A stretch of DNA of 64,000 nt from Brevundimonas sp. UBA6550 (lineage in GTDB: Bacteria > Pseudomonadota > Alphaproteobacteria > Caulobacterales > Caulobacteraceae): contig NZ_DJKE01000012.1 of the NCBI RefSeq assembly GCF_002434505.1, positions 446,558-510,557 of the forward strand, given 5' to 3'. Below are positions 1 through 8,908 of this stretch, piece after piece; the first letter of the stretch is position 1, and every line of letters begins with the position of its first letter. Made by a program: the position numbers and the translations under genes. Below the pieces are notes generated by a model, which worked only from the letters and a program-made list of their open reading frames with translations, had not been told where the DNA came from and made no database searches.

Positions 1-689
1 GCTGGCGCTGGACCTTCGCCATCGTCGGCCTGCTGGCCGTAACGACCATGGCCCTGGTCGCCCTGTTCGCGCCGCGCGATCCGGCCCATTCGGACGCCAG
101 TCCCTTGCGCGAACTGGGCGCCCTGAAGCGCGGTCAGGTGTGGCTGACGCTGGGCGTCGGCGCCGTCGGCTTCGGCGGCATGTTCGCGGTCTACGCCTAT
201 CTGGCCTCGACCCTGCACGCCGTGACGGGCGCGGGCGCGGACGTCATGCCCTGGGTCTTCGCCGTCTTCGGCGTGGGGATGTTCATGGGCAATATCCTGG
301 GCGCCTGGGCGGCCGACCATATGGGGTTCAAGGCGGCCGGCGTGCTGTTGCTGTGGAGCGCGGCGGCCCTGGCCCTGTATCCGATCGCGGCGCCGCACCT
401 TTGGGCGGTGATGATCGTGGTCTTTCTGATCGGCGGCGGCGGCGGCCTGGGGTCGATTCTGCAGACGCGGCTGATGGACGTGGCGGGCGACGCCCAGACC
501 CTGGCGGCGGCGCTGAACCACTCGGCCTTCAACACCGCCAACGCCATCGGTCCGCTGCTGGGCGGCATGGCGATTGCGGCCGGCTACGGCTGGACCTCGA
601 CCGCTTGGGTCGGCGTGGGTCTGTCGCTGGGCGGCTTCGTCATCTTCCTGGTCGCCTGGCTGACGGGCCGGGCGCGCACGACGACCTGA
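1..689 (+). CDS. MFS transporter, C-terminal part (5' end outside window)
   Basis: Integral membrane transporter of the major facilitator superfamily. The reading frame is already open at the window edge (codons from base 3 read WRWTFAIVGLLAV), so the start lies upstream and an internal ATG at 48 is not the true start. About six hydrophobic segments are visible, matching the C-terminal half of a 12-helix MFS protein; GVGMFMGNILGAWAADHMG and the glycine-rich FLIGGGGGLGS segment resemble the AraJ/arabinose-efflux type. The substrate cannot be told. purQ follows 33 nt downstream on the same strand, which may be coincidence. Confidence 0.75.
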   Translation, partial: WRWTFAIVGLLAVTTMALVALFAPRDPAHSDASPLRELGALKRGQVWLTLGVGAVGFGGMFAVYAYLASTLHAVTGAGADVMPWVFAVFGVGMFMGNILGAWAADHMGFKAAGVLLLWSAAALALYPIAAPHLWAVMIVVFLIGGGGGLGSILQTRLMDVAGDAQTLAAALNHSAFNTANAIGPLLGGMAIAAGYGWTSTAWVGVGLSLGGFVIFLVAWLTGRARTTT

Positions 690-722
690 CAAGCCGAAAG
701 AACCCTGCTAAAGGCCCGCGCC

Positions 723-1385
723 ATGAGCGCCGCCGTCATCGTCTTCCCCGGTTCCAACTGCGACCGCGACTGCAAGGTCGCCGTCGAACGCTCCACCGGC
801 GAGCCCGTCAGCATGGTCTGGCACGCCGAGACGGAGCTTCCCCAGGGTCTGGACCTGATCGTCATTCCCGGCGGCTTTTCCTACGGCGACTATCTGCGCT
901 GCGGCGCCATGGCGGCCCAGTCGCCGGTGATGCAGGCGGTCAAGAAGGCGGCGGAAGACGGCGTCGCCGTGGTCGGCATCTGCAACGGCTTCCAGATCCT
1001 GTGCGAGGCCGGACTGCTGCCCGGCGCCCTGCTGCGCAATCAGGGTCTGAAATACGTCTGCAAACCCATCGCCCTGACCGTCGCCAACGGCCAGACCCGC
1101 TTCACCGCCGGCTATCAGGGCCAGCGCGAGGTCGTCATGACCCAGGGCAACGGCGACGGAAACTTCTTCGCCGACGCCGAGACCCTGGCCCGCATCGAGG
1201 GCGAGGGTCAGGTGGTGTTCCGCTACGTCGACAATCCCAACGGCTCGGTCAACGCCATCGCCGGCATCCAGAACGCGCGCGGCAACGTCCTGGGCATGAT
1301 GCCCCACCCGGACCGCGCCTTCGAGGCCGAACTGGGCTCGGCCGACGGCGCGGTCCTGTTCCAGAGCATCTACGCGGCCGCTTGA
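723..1385 (+). CDS. purQ: Phosphoribosylformylglycinamidine synthase subunit PurQ (glutaminase)
   Basis: Glutamine amidotransferase subunit that supplies ammonia to PurL for conversion of FGAR to FGAM in purine synthesis; it acts in the cytoplasm as a PurL-PurQ-PurS complex. The 220-residue length fits PurQ. The N-terminus has the typical FPGSNCDRD signature, and the nucleophile is Cys87 in GICNGFQIL. The C-terminal MPHPDRAFE segment supplies the His and Glu of the triad (HPD instead of the more usual HPE). purL lies about 2.3 kb downstream on the same strand, separated by small genes, and purS is not in the window, so the usual purSQL cluster is broken up. Confidence 0.95.
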   Translation: MSAAVIVFPGSNCDRDCKVAVERSTGEPVSMVWHAETELPQGLDLIVIPGGFSYGDYLRCGAMAAQSPVMQAVKKAAEDGVAVVGICNGFQILCEAGLLPGALLRNQGLKYVCKPIALTVANGQTRFTAGYQGQREVVMTQGNGDGNFFADAETLARIEGEGQVVFRYVDNPNGSVNAIAGIQNARGNVLGMMPHPDRAFEAELGSADGAVLFQSIYAAA

Positions 1386-1409
1386 CGGCAATCTGACGTT
1401 GGCTACAAC
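1382..1409 (+). promoter_or_regulatory. Candidate housekeeping promoter overlapping the purQ stop
   Basis: TTGACG at 1382-1387 and GCTACAAC at 1402-1409, 14 nt apart, match the Caulobacter-type sigma-70 consensus (TTGAC ... GCTANAWC) closely. It points into 1410-1545, where no recognised gene starts on the plus strand. An open frame without a start codon runs 1416-1538 and ends FSVNFKMEP, reminiscent of an outer-membrane beta-strand tail, so this could be a gene remnant, a small RNA or a short non-ATG peptide. Confidence 0.45.
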
Positions 1410-1544
1410 CTGTGACGATCCGTCGAACGGTCGCTGCCGCGCGCCCGCCTGAAGCTGTCCGATCAGGCCGCTGCGGCCGGTCTTTCGCTCGCCGGCCGCA
1501 TGGTCCGCTTCTCGGTCAACTTCAAGATGGAGCCCTGAGGGCCG

Positions 1545-1745
1545 TCAGATGTCCTTGATCTGAGCGCGTCCGTCCGACAGGTCGGCGGCTTCGTCGTCTT
1601 CGGTCTGGTCGTCGTCGAACGCCTTCTCGCCGGCCTCGCGTTGAGCGGCCAGTTCGCGGGCACCGACGCCCAGCCCCTGTTCGATCGCCAGGTTGGCCTC
1701 CACTTCGTCGGTCAGGTTCAGGTCTTCGTTGTCGGGGTCGGCCAC
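1545..1745 (-). CDS. Small acidic hypothetical protein
   Basis: Encodes about 66 residues, very rich in Asp and Glu (DNEDLNLTDEVEAN..., DDDQTEDDEAADL), with no membrane segment and no family I recognise. I chose the GTG at 1745 because AAAGGA lies about 7 nt upstream; an in-frame TTG at 1778 would add 11 residues. It lies about 56 nt beyond the end of the secreted-protein gene on the same strand and may be co-transcribed with it. Function unknown. Confidence 0.5.
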   Translation of the reverse strand: MADPDNEDLNLTDEVEANLAIEQGLGVGARELAAQREAGEKAFDDDQTEDDEAADLSDGRAQIKDI

Positions 1746-1801
1746 GGGAGCATCCTTTTGAGGGGTTCCCGCGAACAACAGCCGGTGGGCGCCTTCGGTT
1801 C

Positions 1802-2200
1802 CTAGCGGCCGAAGAAGGGGTCCAGGCTGGCCCGCGACAAAGGGCGGAACACCAGGAACTGGCCGCCGACCGTCACCGTGACCTCATGCGCCTGGGGGCG
1901 TTGCAGCAGAGCGGGGTCGTCGAGCGACACGGTGCGGCCGGAGGCGATGTCGCGAGCGTCCAGGGGCGGCAGGGTCGGTCGACGCTCGGACGCCGCAAGC
2001 GCCGAGAGGAAGCCGCGCACGGCGTTGGCCTGCTGGGCGGGCGTCAGGGCGGCGCGCACCTGGCTCCAGGCGTCCTGAACCGACGCCGGCAAGAGAGCGG
2101 CCTGGACCGCGGGCTGAACCTGAGCGACCGCCGAAGCCGCAACGGCGCCCCCCGCCAGAAGGGCCAGAATCGACAGGAGCGGGCGGCGCAGCGTGAGCAT
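1802..2200 (-). CDS. Secreted or periplasmic hypothetical protein
   Basis: 132 residues starting MLTLRRPLLSILALLAGG: a basic N-terminus, a hydrophobic stretch and an ASAVAQ cleavage-like site, that is, a Sec signal peptide. This decides the start at 2200 over longer in-frame options reaching 2296. The mature part has an Ala/Gln-rich helical region and a C-terminal portion (VTVTVGGQFLVFRPLSR) that could form beta structure. No family is recognised. It is divergent from the TspO-like gene at 2316, so 2201-2315 should hold both promoters. Confidence 0.6.
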   Translation of the reverse strand: MLTLRRPLLSILALLAGGAVAASAVAQVQPAVQAALLPASVQDAWSQVRAALTPAQQANAVRGFLSALAASERRPTLPPLDARDIASGRTVSLDDPALLQRPQAHEVTVTVGGQFLVFRPLSRASLDPFFGR

Positions 2201-2315
2201 TCGCAAACAGACGCCGCCGGCCGCGTGAAATGCAAGCTTCACTTTTCCAGGCGGCTGGGTGAACCTCCCGGGCTCCGGCGCGTATGGCCGGGGCAAGCGT
2301 CATATTGGAAACCCA

Positions 2316-3113
2316 ATGTCCTCCATCATTCGCCCCACGCCGCGCCAGCGCACCCGCCGTCTGGTCGTCCTGGCCGCCGCCCTGTTCGCCATCGTCGCAC
2401 CCCTGGTTCAGAACCTGGCCGGTCTAGGTTTGACGCAGGCCGAGTTCGCCGCCGACGGGAACACCACCCTGCGCGTCGCCGGTTACGCCTTCTCGATCTG
2501 GGGGCTGATCTATCTCGGCATCCTGGCCTATGCGATCCGTCAGGCCCTGCCTCAGACGGGCGAGAGCCCGCTGCTGGGCCGGATGGGTCTGCCGTCGGCT
2601 GTCGCCTTCTTCGGCATCGGCTTCTGGATCATCGTGGCGGCCATGAACCTGAAGGCGGCCAGCGTGGGCGTGATCTTCGCCTCGCTGATCGCCCTGCTTC
2701 TGCCGCTGCTGGCGGTGTCCGGCCATATTCGCGCGCTGCGACTGATGGATCGCGAGCGTATGCTGGTGGTCTGGCCCCTGGCGGCCCTGGCCGGTTGGCT
2801 GACGGTGGCCGCCCCGCTGAACCTGATCACGACGGTGACGGCGTTCGACGCCCTGCCCGCCGCCCTGTCCCCCAGCCTGTGGGCCATCGTCGCCATCGTG
2901 GCGGTCACGGTCGTCGCCCTGGCGGCGACGGCGGTTCTGCGGACGATGGCCTATCCGTTGCCGACCGCCTGGGGTTTGCTGGGCGCTTTCGTGGCGGAAC
3001 AGGCGGACAAGCCCGCCGTCGCCTTCACCGCCCTGGCGGGCGCCATTGTCCTGCTGGTCGGTGGACTGCTGCTGACCTTCCGCCTGCGGCCGGGCGTGGA
3101 GCGCGCGCGATAG
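2316..3113 (+). CDS. TspO/MBR-like ('tryptophan-rich sensory protein' type) membrane protein
   Basis: 265 residues with about seven or eight hydrophobic helices. The segment GYAFSIWGLIYLGILAYAIRQ after the first helix is the sequence I associate with the long TspO-related family often labelled tryptophan-rich sensory protein. The canonical TspO is shorter (about 160 residues) with five helices, so this is a distant relative at best, and ligand binding is not shown. The start at 2316 has GGAAA just upstream; an in-frame ATG at 2259 lacks this. A hairpin at 3130-3165 follows the stop. Confidence 0.5.
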   Translation: MSSIIRPTPRQRTRRLVVLAAALFAIVAPLVQNLAGLGLTQAEFAADGNTTLRVAGYAFSIWGLIYLGILAYAIRQALPQTGESPLLGRMGLPSAVAFFGIGFWIIVAAMNLKAASVGVIFASLIALLLPLLAVSGHIRALRLMDRERMLVVWPLAALAGWLTVAAPLNLITTVTAFDALPAALSPSLWAIVAIVAVTVVALAATAVLRTMAYPLPTAWGLLGAFVAEQADKPAVAFTALAGAIVLLVGGLLLTFRLRPGVERAR

Positions 3114-3129
3114 GGCTGGACTCTATCAC

Positions 3130-3165
3130 TTCCGCTCATCCCCGCGAACGCGGGGATGAGCGGAA
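3130..3165. repeat. REP-like palindrome (family C, short form)
   Basis: A perfect 17-bp inverted repeat (3130-3146 and 3149-3165) with a 2-nt loop; the core CCGCTCATCCC recurs at 18131-18258. It sits between convergent genes (stops at 3113 and 3175), where it may act as a bidirectional transcription stop or mRNA stabiliser. There is no T-tract. Confidence 0.75.
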
Positions 3166-3174
3166 AGAGATGGA

Positions 3175-3423
3175 TCACGGCTGGGGCGTGTCGGTGACGG
3201 CGTCATCCTGCGGCTCGTGATCGTCGGCGCCGACGTCGAAGGCGCCGCTTTCATCGAAGCCGACGCTGCCTACCCCGACCGCCGAACCCGTCAGGCGCTG
3301 ACGGCTGGCCAGCGCGGCTTCCGGCGCCGCCGCATCCATCTCGCGCGTCGTTTCGGGATCGTTAGAGCGATCCATCTGCTGGCCCGAAGCGGGGACGATG
3401 CGGTCGGTGTGCGGCTTGCTCAC
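3175..3423 (-). CDS. Small hypothetical protein, translationally coupled to the upstream acidic gene
   Basis: 82 residues, hydrophilic and probably disordered (SGQQMDRSNDPETTREMDAAAPE...), with an acidic C-terminus and no recognised domain. It starts with GTG at 3423 inside the GTGA that also contains the TGA of the preceding gene (3420-3563), so the two are almost certainly translated in a coupled way. Function unknown. Confidence 0.55.
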   Translation of the reverse strand: MSKPHTDRIVPASGQQMDRSNDPETTREMDAAAPEAALASRQRLTGSAVGVGSVGFDESGAFDVGADDHEPQDDAVTDTPQP

Positions 3424-3563
3424 TTGTCGTCCTCCTCGGCGTCGTCTTCCGCCTTCTTCTGAGCGGCTTCGGCAAGGGCGGATGCGCCCGCATCATCGGC
3501 GGCGATCTCGGGCCGGTCGTCATCCTCGGGCGTGGCGGCGGGGTCGATGGGGGTGTCGGTCAT
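3420..3563 (-). CDS. Very small acidic hypothetical protein
   Basis: 47 residues, MTDTPIDPAATPEDDDRPE... ending KKAEDDAEEDDK: a strongly acidic peptide with a helical Ala/Glu/Lys tail. The start is well supported: AAGGAG lies 6 nt upstream of the ATG at 3563, while a longer in-frame extension to 3746 would overlap purL. It is the first gene of a two-gene unit with the GTGA-coupled gene at 3175-3423. No function can be assigned. Confidence 0.55.
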   Translation of the reverse strand: MTDTPIDPAATPEDDDRPEIAADDAGASALAEAAQKKAEDDAEEDDK

Positions 3564-3638
3564 GGTGTGCTCCTTGGGACTGTCGCCGGAATCAACCGCT
3601 CGCGATGGTCGATGTTCCCCGATCTTGCGCCACGCGGG

Positions 3639-3667
3639 CTGACAATCGGCGCATCTGCGGCTAGAAG
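3639..3667 (+). promoter_or_regulatory. Candidate purL promoter
   Basis: CTGACA (3639-3644) and GCTAGAAG (3660-3667), 15 nt apart, resemble the Caulobacter housekeeping promoter. The purL ATG at 3676 would then have a leader of only a few nucleotides. No Shine-Dalgarno is visible before purL, which fits a near-leaderless message. Confidence 0.35.
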
Positions 3668-3675
3668 CGCCGCCC

Positions 3676-5904
3676 ATGAGCGCTCCTGAAAAGACCCCCC
3701 AGAAGTCGATGGCTGAATTGGCCGCCGAATACGGCCTGGCCCCCAACGAGTATCAGGTCGTCCTGGACCGGCTGGGGCGCGAGCCGAACCACGTCGAACT
3801 GGGCGTCTTCTCGGTCATGTGGTCCGAGCATTGCTCCTACAAATCCTCCAAGATCCACCTGGGCAAGTTCCCGACGACCGGCGAGCGGGTCATCTGCGGA
3901 CCGGGCGAGAACGCGGGCGTGATCGACATCGACGACGGCGACGCCTGCATCTTCAAGATGGAGAGCCACAACCACCCCAGCTTCATCGAACCCTATCAGG
4001 GCGCGGCGACGGGCGTGGGCGGCATCATGCGGGACGTCTTCACCATGGGCGCGCGCCCGGTGGCCCTGCTGAACGCCCTGCGCTTCGGCGACGTGAACCA
4101 TGAGAAGACCAAGCGTCTGGTCTCGGGCGTCGTCTCGGGCATCGGCGGCTACGGCAACTGCGTCGGCGTGCCGACCGTGGCGGGCGAGACCAACTTCCAC
4201 GCCGGTTACAACGGCAACATCTTGGTCAACGCCATGTGCGTCGGCCTGGCCAAGGCCGACAGCATCTTCTATTCGGCCGCGCCCTCGGCGGGCCTGTCGG
4301 TGGTCTATTTCGGCTCAAAGACCGGCCGCGACGGCATCCACGGCGCGACCATGTCCTCGGCCGAGTTCGACGACGAATCGGAATCGAAACGCCCCACGGT
4401 CCAGGTCGGCGACCCCTTCGCCGAGAAGCTGCTGATCGAGGCGACGCTGGAGCTGATGGCGTCCGGCGCCGTCGCCGCCATTCAGGACATGGGCGCGGCG
4501 GGCCTGACCTCCTCCTCGGTCGAAATGGCCGGCAAGGGCGGCGTCGGCATCGAGTTGAACATGGACGCCGTGCCCCAGCGCGAAGAGGGCATGACCGCCT
4601 ATGAGATGATGCTGTCGGAAAGCCAGGAGCGGATGCTGGCGGTGCTGAAGCCCGGCCGCGAGGAAGACGGCCACCGCATCTTCCAGAAGTGGGGCCTGGA
4701 CGCCGCCGTCATCGGCGTGACCACCGACACCGGCCGTCTGGTGCTGAAGCATCATGGCGAAACCGTCTGCGACGTGCCTCTGGCGCCCCTGTTCGACGAC
4801 GCGCCCCTGTACGACCGCCCGTGGGTTCAGCCGGTGTTGCAGGCGAAACTGAACCACGCCGAAATCCCCGCGCCCGAGAACTGGGCCGATGCGGTCATCA
4901 AGGTAATCGCCTGCCCCGACATGGCGTCCAAGCGCTGGATCTGGGAACAGTACGACCGCCATGTCATGGCCGACACCCTGCAGGATTCGGCCACCGGCGC
5001 CGACGCCGGCGTGGTGCGCGTGCATGGCACGGACAAGGGTCTGGCCGTCACCTCGGACTGCACCCCGCGCTATGTCCAGAACGACCCCTACGAGGGCGGC
5101 AAACAGGCGGTGGCCGAGGCCTGGCGCAACCTGACCGCCGTGGGGTCGCGCCCCATCGCCATCACCGACAATCTGAACTTCGGCAATCCGCAGCGGCCCG
5201 AGATCATGGGCCAGATCGTGCGCGCCATCGACGGCATGGCCGAGGCCTGTCGCGAACTGGTCTTCCCGGTCGTGAGCGGGAACGTGTCGCTCTATAACGA
5301 GACCAATGGCGTCGCCATTCCGCCCACCCCGACCGTGGGCGCCGTGGGCCTGCTGCCCAACTATGACGTGGTCACCAACTTCTCGACCATGGCCGAGGGC
5401 GACGCCCTGGTCCTGATCGGCCAGACGCACGGGGAACTGGGCGCATCCATTTATTTGCGCGAGGTTCTGGGCCGCGAGGACGGCGCCCCGCCTCCTGTCG
5501 ATCTGAAGCTGGAAAAGAAGACCGGCGATTTTGTGCGCGGCCTGATCGAAGCCGGCGAACTGACTGTGGTGCACGACCTTTCGGACGGCGGCCTGATCGG
5601 CGCCGCCGCCGATCTGGTCCTGGCCTCCGACGTTGGCGTGACCCTGGACGCCTCCAGCGCCGCCCACGCCCACATCTTCCTGTTCGGAGAGGATCAGGCC
5701 CGTTATCTGGTCGCCGTCACCGACGCCGACGCCCTGATCGCCAAGGCCCAGGGCGCCGGTCTGCACGCCTCGGTCGTCGGCCATGCGGGCGGCGACGCCT
5801 TCGCCTCCAGGGGCGACAAGGGCGAACTGTTCAGCATCCCCGTCGCCCACCTGCGCGAATGGCACGAAGGCTGGATGCCAGGCTGGATGGGCGACGCCGC
5901 ATGA
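3676..5904 (+). CDS. purL: Phosphoribosylformylglycinamidine synthase subunit PurL
   Basis: ATP-dependent synthetase subunit that amidates FGAR to FGAM using ammonia from PurQ. At 742 residues it is the short three-subunit type (PurLQS), not the 1300-residue fused enzyme. Landmarks are [12 protein letters not shown] near residue 55, the [25 protein letters not shown] nucleotide-binding segment at about 95, and a second AIRS-type half with [15 protein letters not shown] near residue 500. The TGA stop overlaps the ATG of the DUF305 lipoprotein (ATGA), so the two are translationally coupled. Confidence 0.97.
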   Translation: MSAPEKTPQKSMAELAAEYGLAPNEYQVVLDRLGREPNHVELGVFSVMWSEHCSYKSSKIHLGKFPTTGERVICGPGENAGVIDIDDGDACIFKMESHNHPSFIEPYQGAATGVGGIMRDVFTMGARPVALLNALRFGDVNHEKTKRLVSGVVSGIGGYGNCVGVPTVAGETNFHAGYNGNILVNAMCVGLAKADSIFYSAAPSAGLSVVYFGSKTGRDGIHGATMSSAEFDDESESKRPTVQVGDPFAEKLLIEATLELMASGAVAAIQDMGAAGLTSSSVEMAGKGGVGIELNMDAVPQREEGMTAYEMMLSESQERMLAVLKPGREEDGHRIFQKWGLDAAVIGVTTDTGRLVLKHHGETVCDVPLAPLFDDAPLYDRPWVQPVLQAKLNHAEIPAPENWADAVIKVIACPDMASKRWIWEQYDRHVMADTLQDSATGADAGVVRVHGTDKGLAVTSDCTPRYVQNDPYEGGKQAVAEAWRNLTAVGSRPIAITDNLNFGNPQRPEIMGQIVRAIDGMAEACRELVFPVVSGNVSLYNETNGVAIPPTPTVGAVGLLPNYDVVTNFSTMAEGDALVLIGQTHGELGASIYLREVLGREDGAPPPVDLKLEKKTGDFVRGLIEAGELTVVHDLSDGGLIGAAADLVLASDVGVTLDASSAAHAHIFLFGEDQARYLVAVTDADALIAKAQGAGLHASVVGHAGGDAFASRGDKGELFSIPVAHLREWHEGWMPGWMGDAA

Positions 5905-6329
5905 TCCGCGCCGCCCTGCCCGTCGCGCTGGTCCTGATGCTGGGGGCCTGCGACGGCGGCGGCGATCCGGTGCAGCAGGCGCTGCGCGACACATCGGCCG
6001 CCAATCATGCGGCGGCGGCCCGCACCACGGCTGAAGCCGAGACGACCCACAGCCCGGCGTCGAACGTCACGCCGGGCGACCGCGCCTTCGCGGCGTCCGA
6101 AGCCGAAATGCATCGCAAGATGGCCGCCGCGTCAGGCCGGACGATCGACCAGGCCTATGTCGCCAAGATGATCGCCCACCACGAAGGCGCCGTCGCCATG
6201 GCCAAGGTCGCCCTGCGCGACAGCCGCGACCCGGACATCCGCCGCACGGCCCAGACCGTGATCGATACACAGACGCGCGAGATCGCCGAGATGAAGGCCT
6301 GGGCGTCCTCCACGCCGCCAACGCGCTGA
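5901..6329 (+). CDS. DUF305-family lipoprotein
   Basis: 142 residues. [17 protein letters not shown] is a lipoprotein signal with lipobox LGAC, so the protein should be anchored in the cell envelope. The C-terminal half ([12 protein letters not shown]... [21 protein letters not shown]) carries the Met- and HH-containing helix of DUF305 proteins, which are often linked with copper or other metal handling; the function here is inferred only. The start is set by the ATGA overlap with purL and by the signal peptide; an ATG-less upstream extension would run far into purL. Confidence 0.8.
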   Translation: MIRAALPVALVLMLGACDGGGDPVQQALRDTSAANHAAAARTTAEAETTHSPASNVTPGDRAFAASEAEMHRKMAAASGRTIDQAYVAKMIAHHEGAVAMAKVALRDSRDPDIRRTAQTVIDTQTREIAEMKAWASSTPPTR

Positions 6330-6370
6330 TCCGCCTTTCGAACGTCACATCCCGCGCCTAGAGTTCGGGA

Positions 6371-7756
6371 ATGGCTGACGGCGCAACGCCCTTTCGTCCC
6401 GCGATACCGCCCCGACGGGCGGGCAAGCCCCTGTCTCTGCTGCCCTTCCTGTGGGTCAGTTGGCGCGATCCGATCCGCATGTGGTCGCAGCGGCATTTCA
6501 CCAAGCCCCAGATCTACGGTCACTCGGCCTTTGGCGAGGTTCTGGTGGTCAGCCATCCCGAGGGCGTTCGGCACGTCCTGACCGAAAACGCCGCCAACTA
6601 TGAGAAGGGCGAACTGCAGAAGCGGGTGCTGGGTCCGATGCTGGCCGAGGGCTTGCTGTTGACCGAGGGCGACAAATGGCGCCGCGCCCGGCGCATCCTG
6701 GCGCCCCTGTTCACCCCGGCGAAGATGGCCACGTTGAACGCGCGCATGGCCGAGGTCTGCCATGCCCGCGTCGCCGTCTGGGCGCTGTCGGCGCGCGGGC
6801 GGGTGCTGGATATCGACAGTGAGATGTCGGGCCTGACCTTCGACATTCTGTCGGCCACCATGTTTTCGGACGAGCTGGGCGGCGAGGCGCGCGGGTTCGA
6901 GCGGGCGCTGAACCAGTTCCTGGCCAATGGCGCGCGCATCGACCCGCTGGATGTGCTGGGCGCGCCCGACTGGGCCCCGCGTCTGGGGCGGGTGGCCAGT
7001 TTCCGCTCGGCGCGATTCTTCGAACAGCGGGTGACGCGGCTGGTCGAGGCGCGACGGGCGCACATCCAGGCGGGCGACGCGCCGCCCGCCGATCTGCTCA
7101 GCGCCCTTCTGCTGGCCACGGACGAGAATGGCGGGGCGGGCCTGTCGGACGCCGAGGTGGCCTCCAACATCCTGACCTTCATCCTGGCCGGGCACGAGAC
7201 GACGGCGCGCGCCCTGGGCTGGGTGCTGCATCTGCTATCGCGCCAGCCGGAGTATCTGGCCCGGGTGCAGGCCGAGGCCGACCAGTTCGACATCGCCGAT
7301 CCCAAATGGGCCGAGGGCCTGCCCTGGACCCGCGCTGTGCTGGAAGAGACGATGCGCCTGTTCCCGCCCGCCCCGACCATGGCGCGCAAGGCGCTGGCGG
7401 ACGACGAGATCGGGGGCCAGAAGATCAAGGCCGGCGCGACGGTGATCGTCTCGCCGTGGATCCTGCAACGCCACACCCTGCTGTGGGACGATCCCGACGC
7501 CTTCAAACCCGAGCGGTTCCTGCCCGAACATCGCAAGGCCATCGACCGTTACGCCTACATCCCCTTCAGCGCCGGGCCGCGCGTCTGCATCGGCGCGGCC
7601 TTCGCCCTGCAGGAGGCGATGATCGCCTTGGCGGCTATCCTGCGGATCGCCGAGGTCGAGCCCCTGACGACCGCCGAACCCCGCCCCGTCCACCAGATCA
7701 CTCTGCGCAGCCGCGAACCGATGCGGCTGAGGCTGCGGGCGCGGCGCAAAGGCTGA
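6371..7756 (+). CDS. Cytochrome P450
   Basis: Haem-thiolate monooxygenase of 461 residues. The I-helix oxygen-binding motif AGHETTARAL, the K-helix ExxR in LEETMRLFP, the PERFLPE segment and the haem loop FSAGPRVCIGAAF with Cys406 as ligand are all present. There is no membrane anchor, as usual for bacterial P450s. The PFLWVSWRDPIRMW N-terminus resembles the CYP102/CYP4-like self-sufficient-type haem domains more than camphor-type P450s, but no reductase is fused and no ferredoxin gene is adjacent. A glycosyltransferase gene follows after 71 nt on the same strand. Substrate unknown. Confidence 0.93.
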   Translation: MADGATPFRPAIPPRRAGKPLSLLPFLWVSWRDPIRMWSQRHFTKPQIYGHSAFGEVLVVSHPEGVRHVLTENAANYEKGELQKRVLGPMLAEGLLLTEGDKWRRARRILAPLFTPAKMATLNARMAEVCHARVAVWALSARGRVLDIDSEMSGLTFDILSATMFSDELGGEARGFERALNQFLANGARIDPLDVLGAPDWAPRLGRVASFRSARFFEQRVTRLVEARRAHIQAGDAPPADLLSALLLATDENGGAGLSDAEVASNILTFILAGHETTARALGWVLHLLSRQPEYLARVQAEADQFDIADPKWAEGLPWTRAVLEETMRLFPPAPTMARKALADDEIGGQKIKAGATVIVSPWILQRHTLLWDDPDAFKPERFLPEHRKAIDRYAYIPFSAGPRVCIGAAFALQEAMIALAAILRIAEVEPLTTAEPRPVHQITLRSREPMRLRLRARRKG

Positions 7757-7827
7757 GCGACGCCCGTCGCCGTTCCGCCACGGATGAGCGATAGAGGATC
7801 ATCGCCCTTCAACGGACCCGATTCCCT

Positions 7828-8904
7828 TTGCGCGTCGCCATTCTCCTGCCGCCCGGATGCCGGTTTTCGGAAGCCCAGCCGAACTCGATGGAGACGGTGG
7901 TGCGCACCCTGGCGGGCGCGAATCGGAGCGCCGAGACGCGCATCTTCTGCTGCGCCGGGGCGGACGATCACAATGTCGAAGGGGTCGACGTTCTGCCAGT
8001 CGGCGGCAGGCGGATGGAGACCTTGATCGCGCGGCTGCGCGCCTTTCGCCCCGACGTGATCGAACATCATCAGCAGGTCAAACAGGCGCTGGCGGTGCAG
8101 AACGCCCTGCCCGAGGCCGTGCATCTGCTCTATCGCCACAATGCGCTTCGAACGCCGCGCCATGCGCTGGACGTTTGGCGCTATCGGGCGCGTTATCGGC
8201 GAGTGGACGGCCTGGTCTTCGTCAGTCGGGCCGAACGCGACGCCTTCGTCGGCGCCTTCCCGGAGATGGACGCCCGCGCCTTCGCCGTGCCCAACCCCAT
8301 CGACGCCCGCGCCTGGCTGGCCTCGCCCGAGAATCGGCGGCCGGTCATCGCCTTCGCCGGGCGCGCCATGGCCGAGAAGGGCGTCGATGCGCTGTGCGCC
8401 GCCCTGCCCGCCGTGCTGGACGCCCATCCCGATTGGCGGGCCGTGCTGATGCTGAACGACTGGGACGATCATGCGCGCTGGGCCGCCCGCCACGTGGCGC
8501 CGCTGGAGCGATATGGCGACCGGATGGAGGTGCTGAAATCCGCCCCCTTGGCCGAGGTTCGGCGGCGGATGCAGTCGGCGGCCATCGCCCTGACGCCCTC
8601 GGTGTGGGACGAGCCGTTCGGCCTGACAGCCATAGAGGCCCATGCGGCGGGCGCGGCCCTGATCTCGTCCGGTCGCGGGGGCCTGCGTGAGGCCAGCGGG
8701 CCGCACGCCCTCTATGTCGATGCGGTGACGCCTCAGACGCTGTCGGCGGCGATGGATCGGCTGATCCGCGACCCCGCCGAACGATTGGCGCTGGCGCGCG
8801 GCGGTCAGGCCTATGTGCTGGAAGCCCACACGCCCCAGCGGCGCGCGGGCGAGTTGAATGCGATCAGGCGCATCCTGGTCGAGCGACGACGGATCGCCGC
8901 CTGA
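7828..8904 (+). CDS. Glycosyltransferase, GT4 family
   Basis: 358 residues, two Rossmann-like halves of a GT-B fold. The N-terminal half begins RVAILLPPGCRFSEAQPNSMET (acceptor side); the C-terminal half has FAGRAMAEKGVDAL and the GT4 E-x7-E motif in EPFGLTAIEAHAAGAALISS, which binds the nucleotide sugar. The start is TTG at 7828. No signal peptide or membrane segment is seen, so it is cytoplasmic or peripheral. The neighbours do not form a polysaccharide cluster, so donor and acceptor are unknown; pairing with the P450 suggests, weakly, tailoring of a small molecule or lipid. Confidence 0.82.
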   Translation: MRVAILLPPGCRFSEAQPNSMETVVRTLAGANRSAETRIFCCAGADDHNVEGVDVLPVGGRRMETLIARLRAFRPDVIEHHQQVKQALAVQNALPEAVHLLYRHNALRTPRHALDVWRYRARYRRVDGLVFVSRAERDAFVGAFPEMDARAFAVPNPIDARAWLASPENRRPVIAFAGRAMAEKGVDALCAALPAVLDAHPDWRAVLMLNDWDDHARWAARHVAPLERYGDRMEVLKSAPLAEVRRRMQSAAIALTPSVWDEPFGLTAIEAHAAGAALISSGRGGLREASGPHALYVDAVTPQTLSAAMDRLIRDPAERLALARGGQAYVLEAHTPQRRAGELNAIRRILVERRRIAA

Positions 8905-8908
8905 GGCG

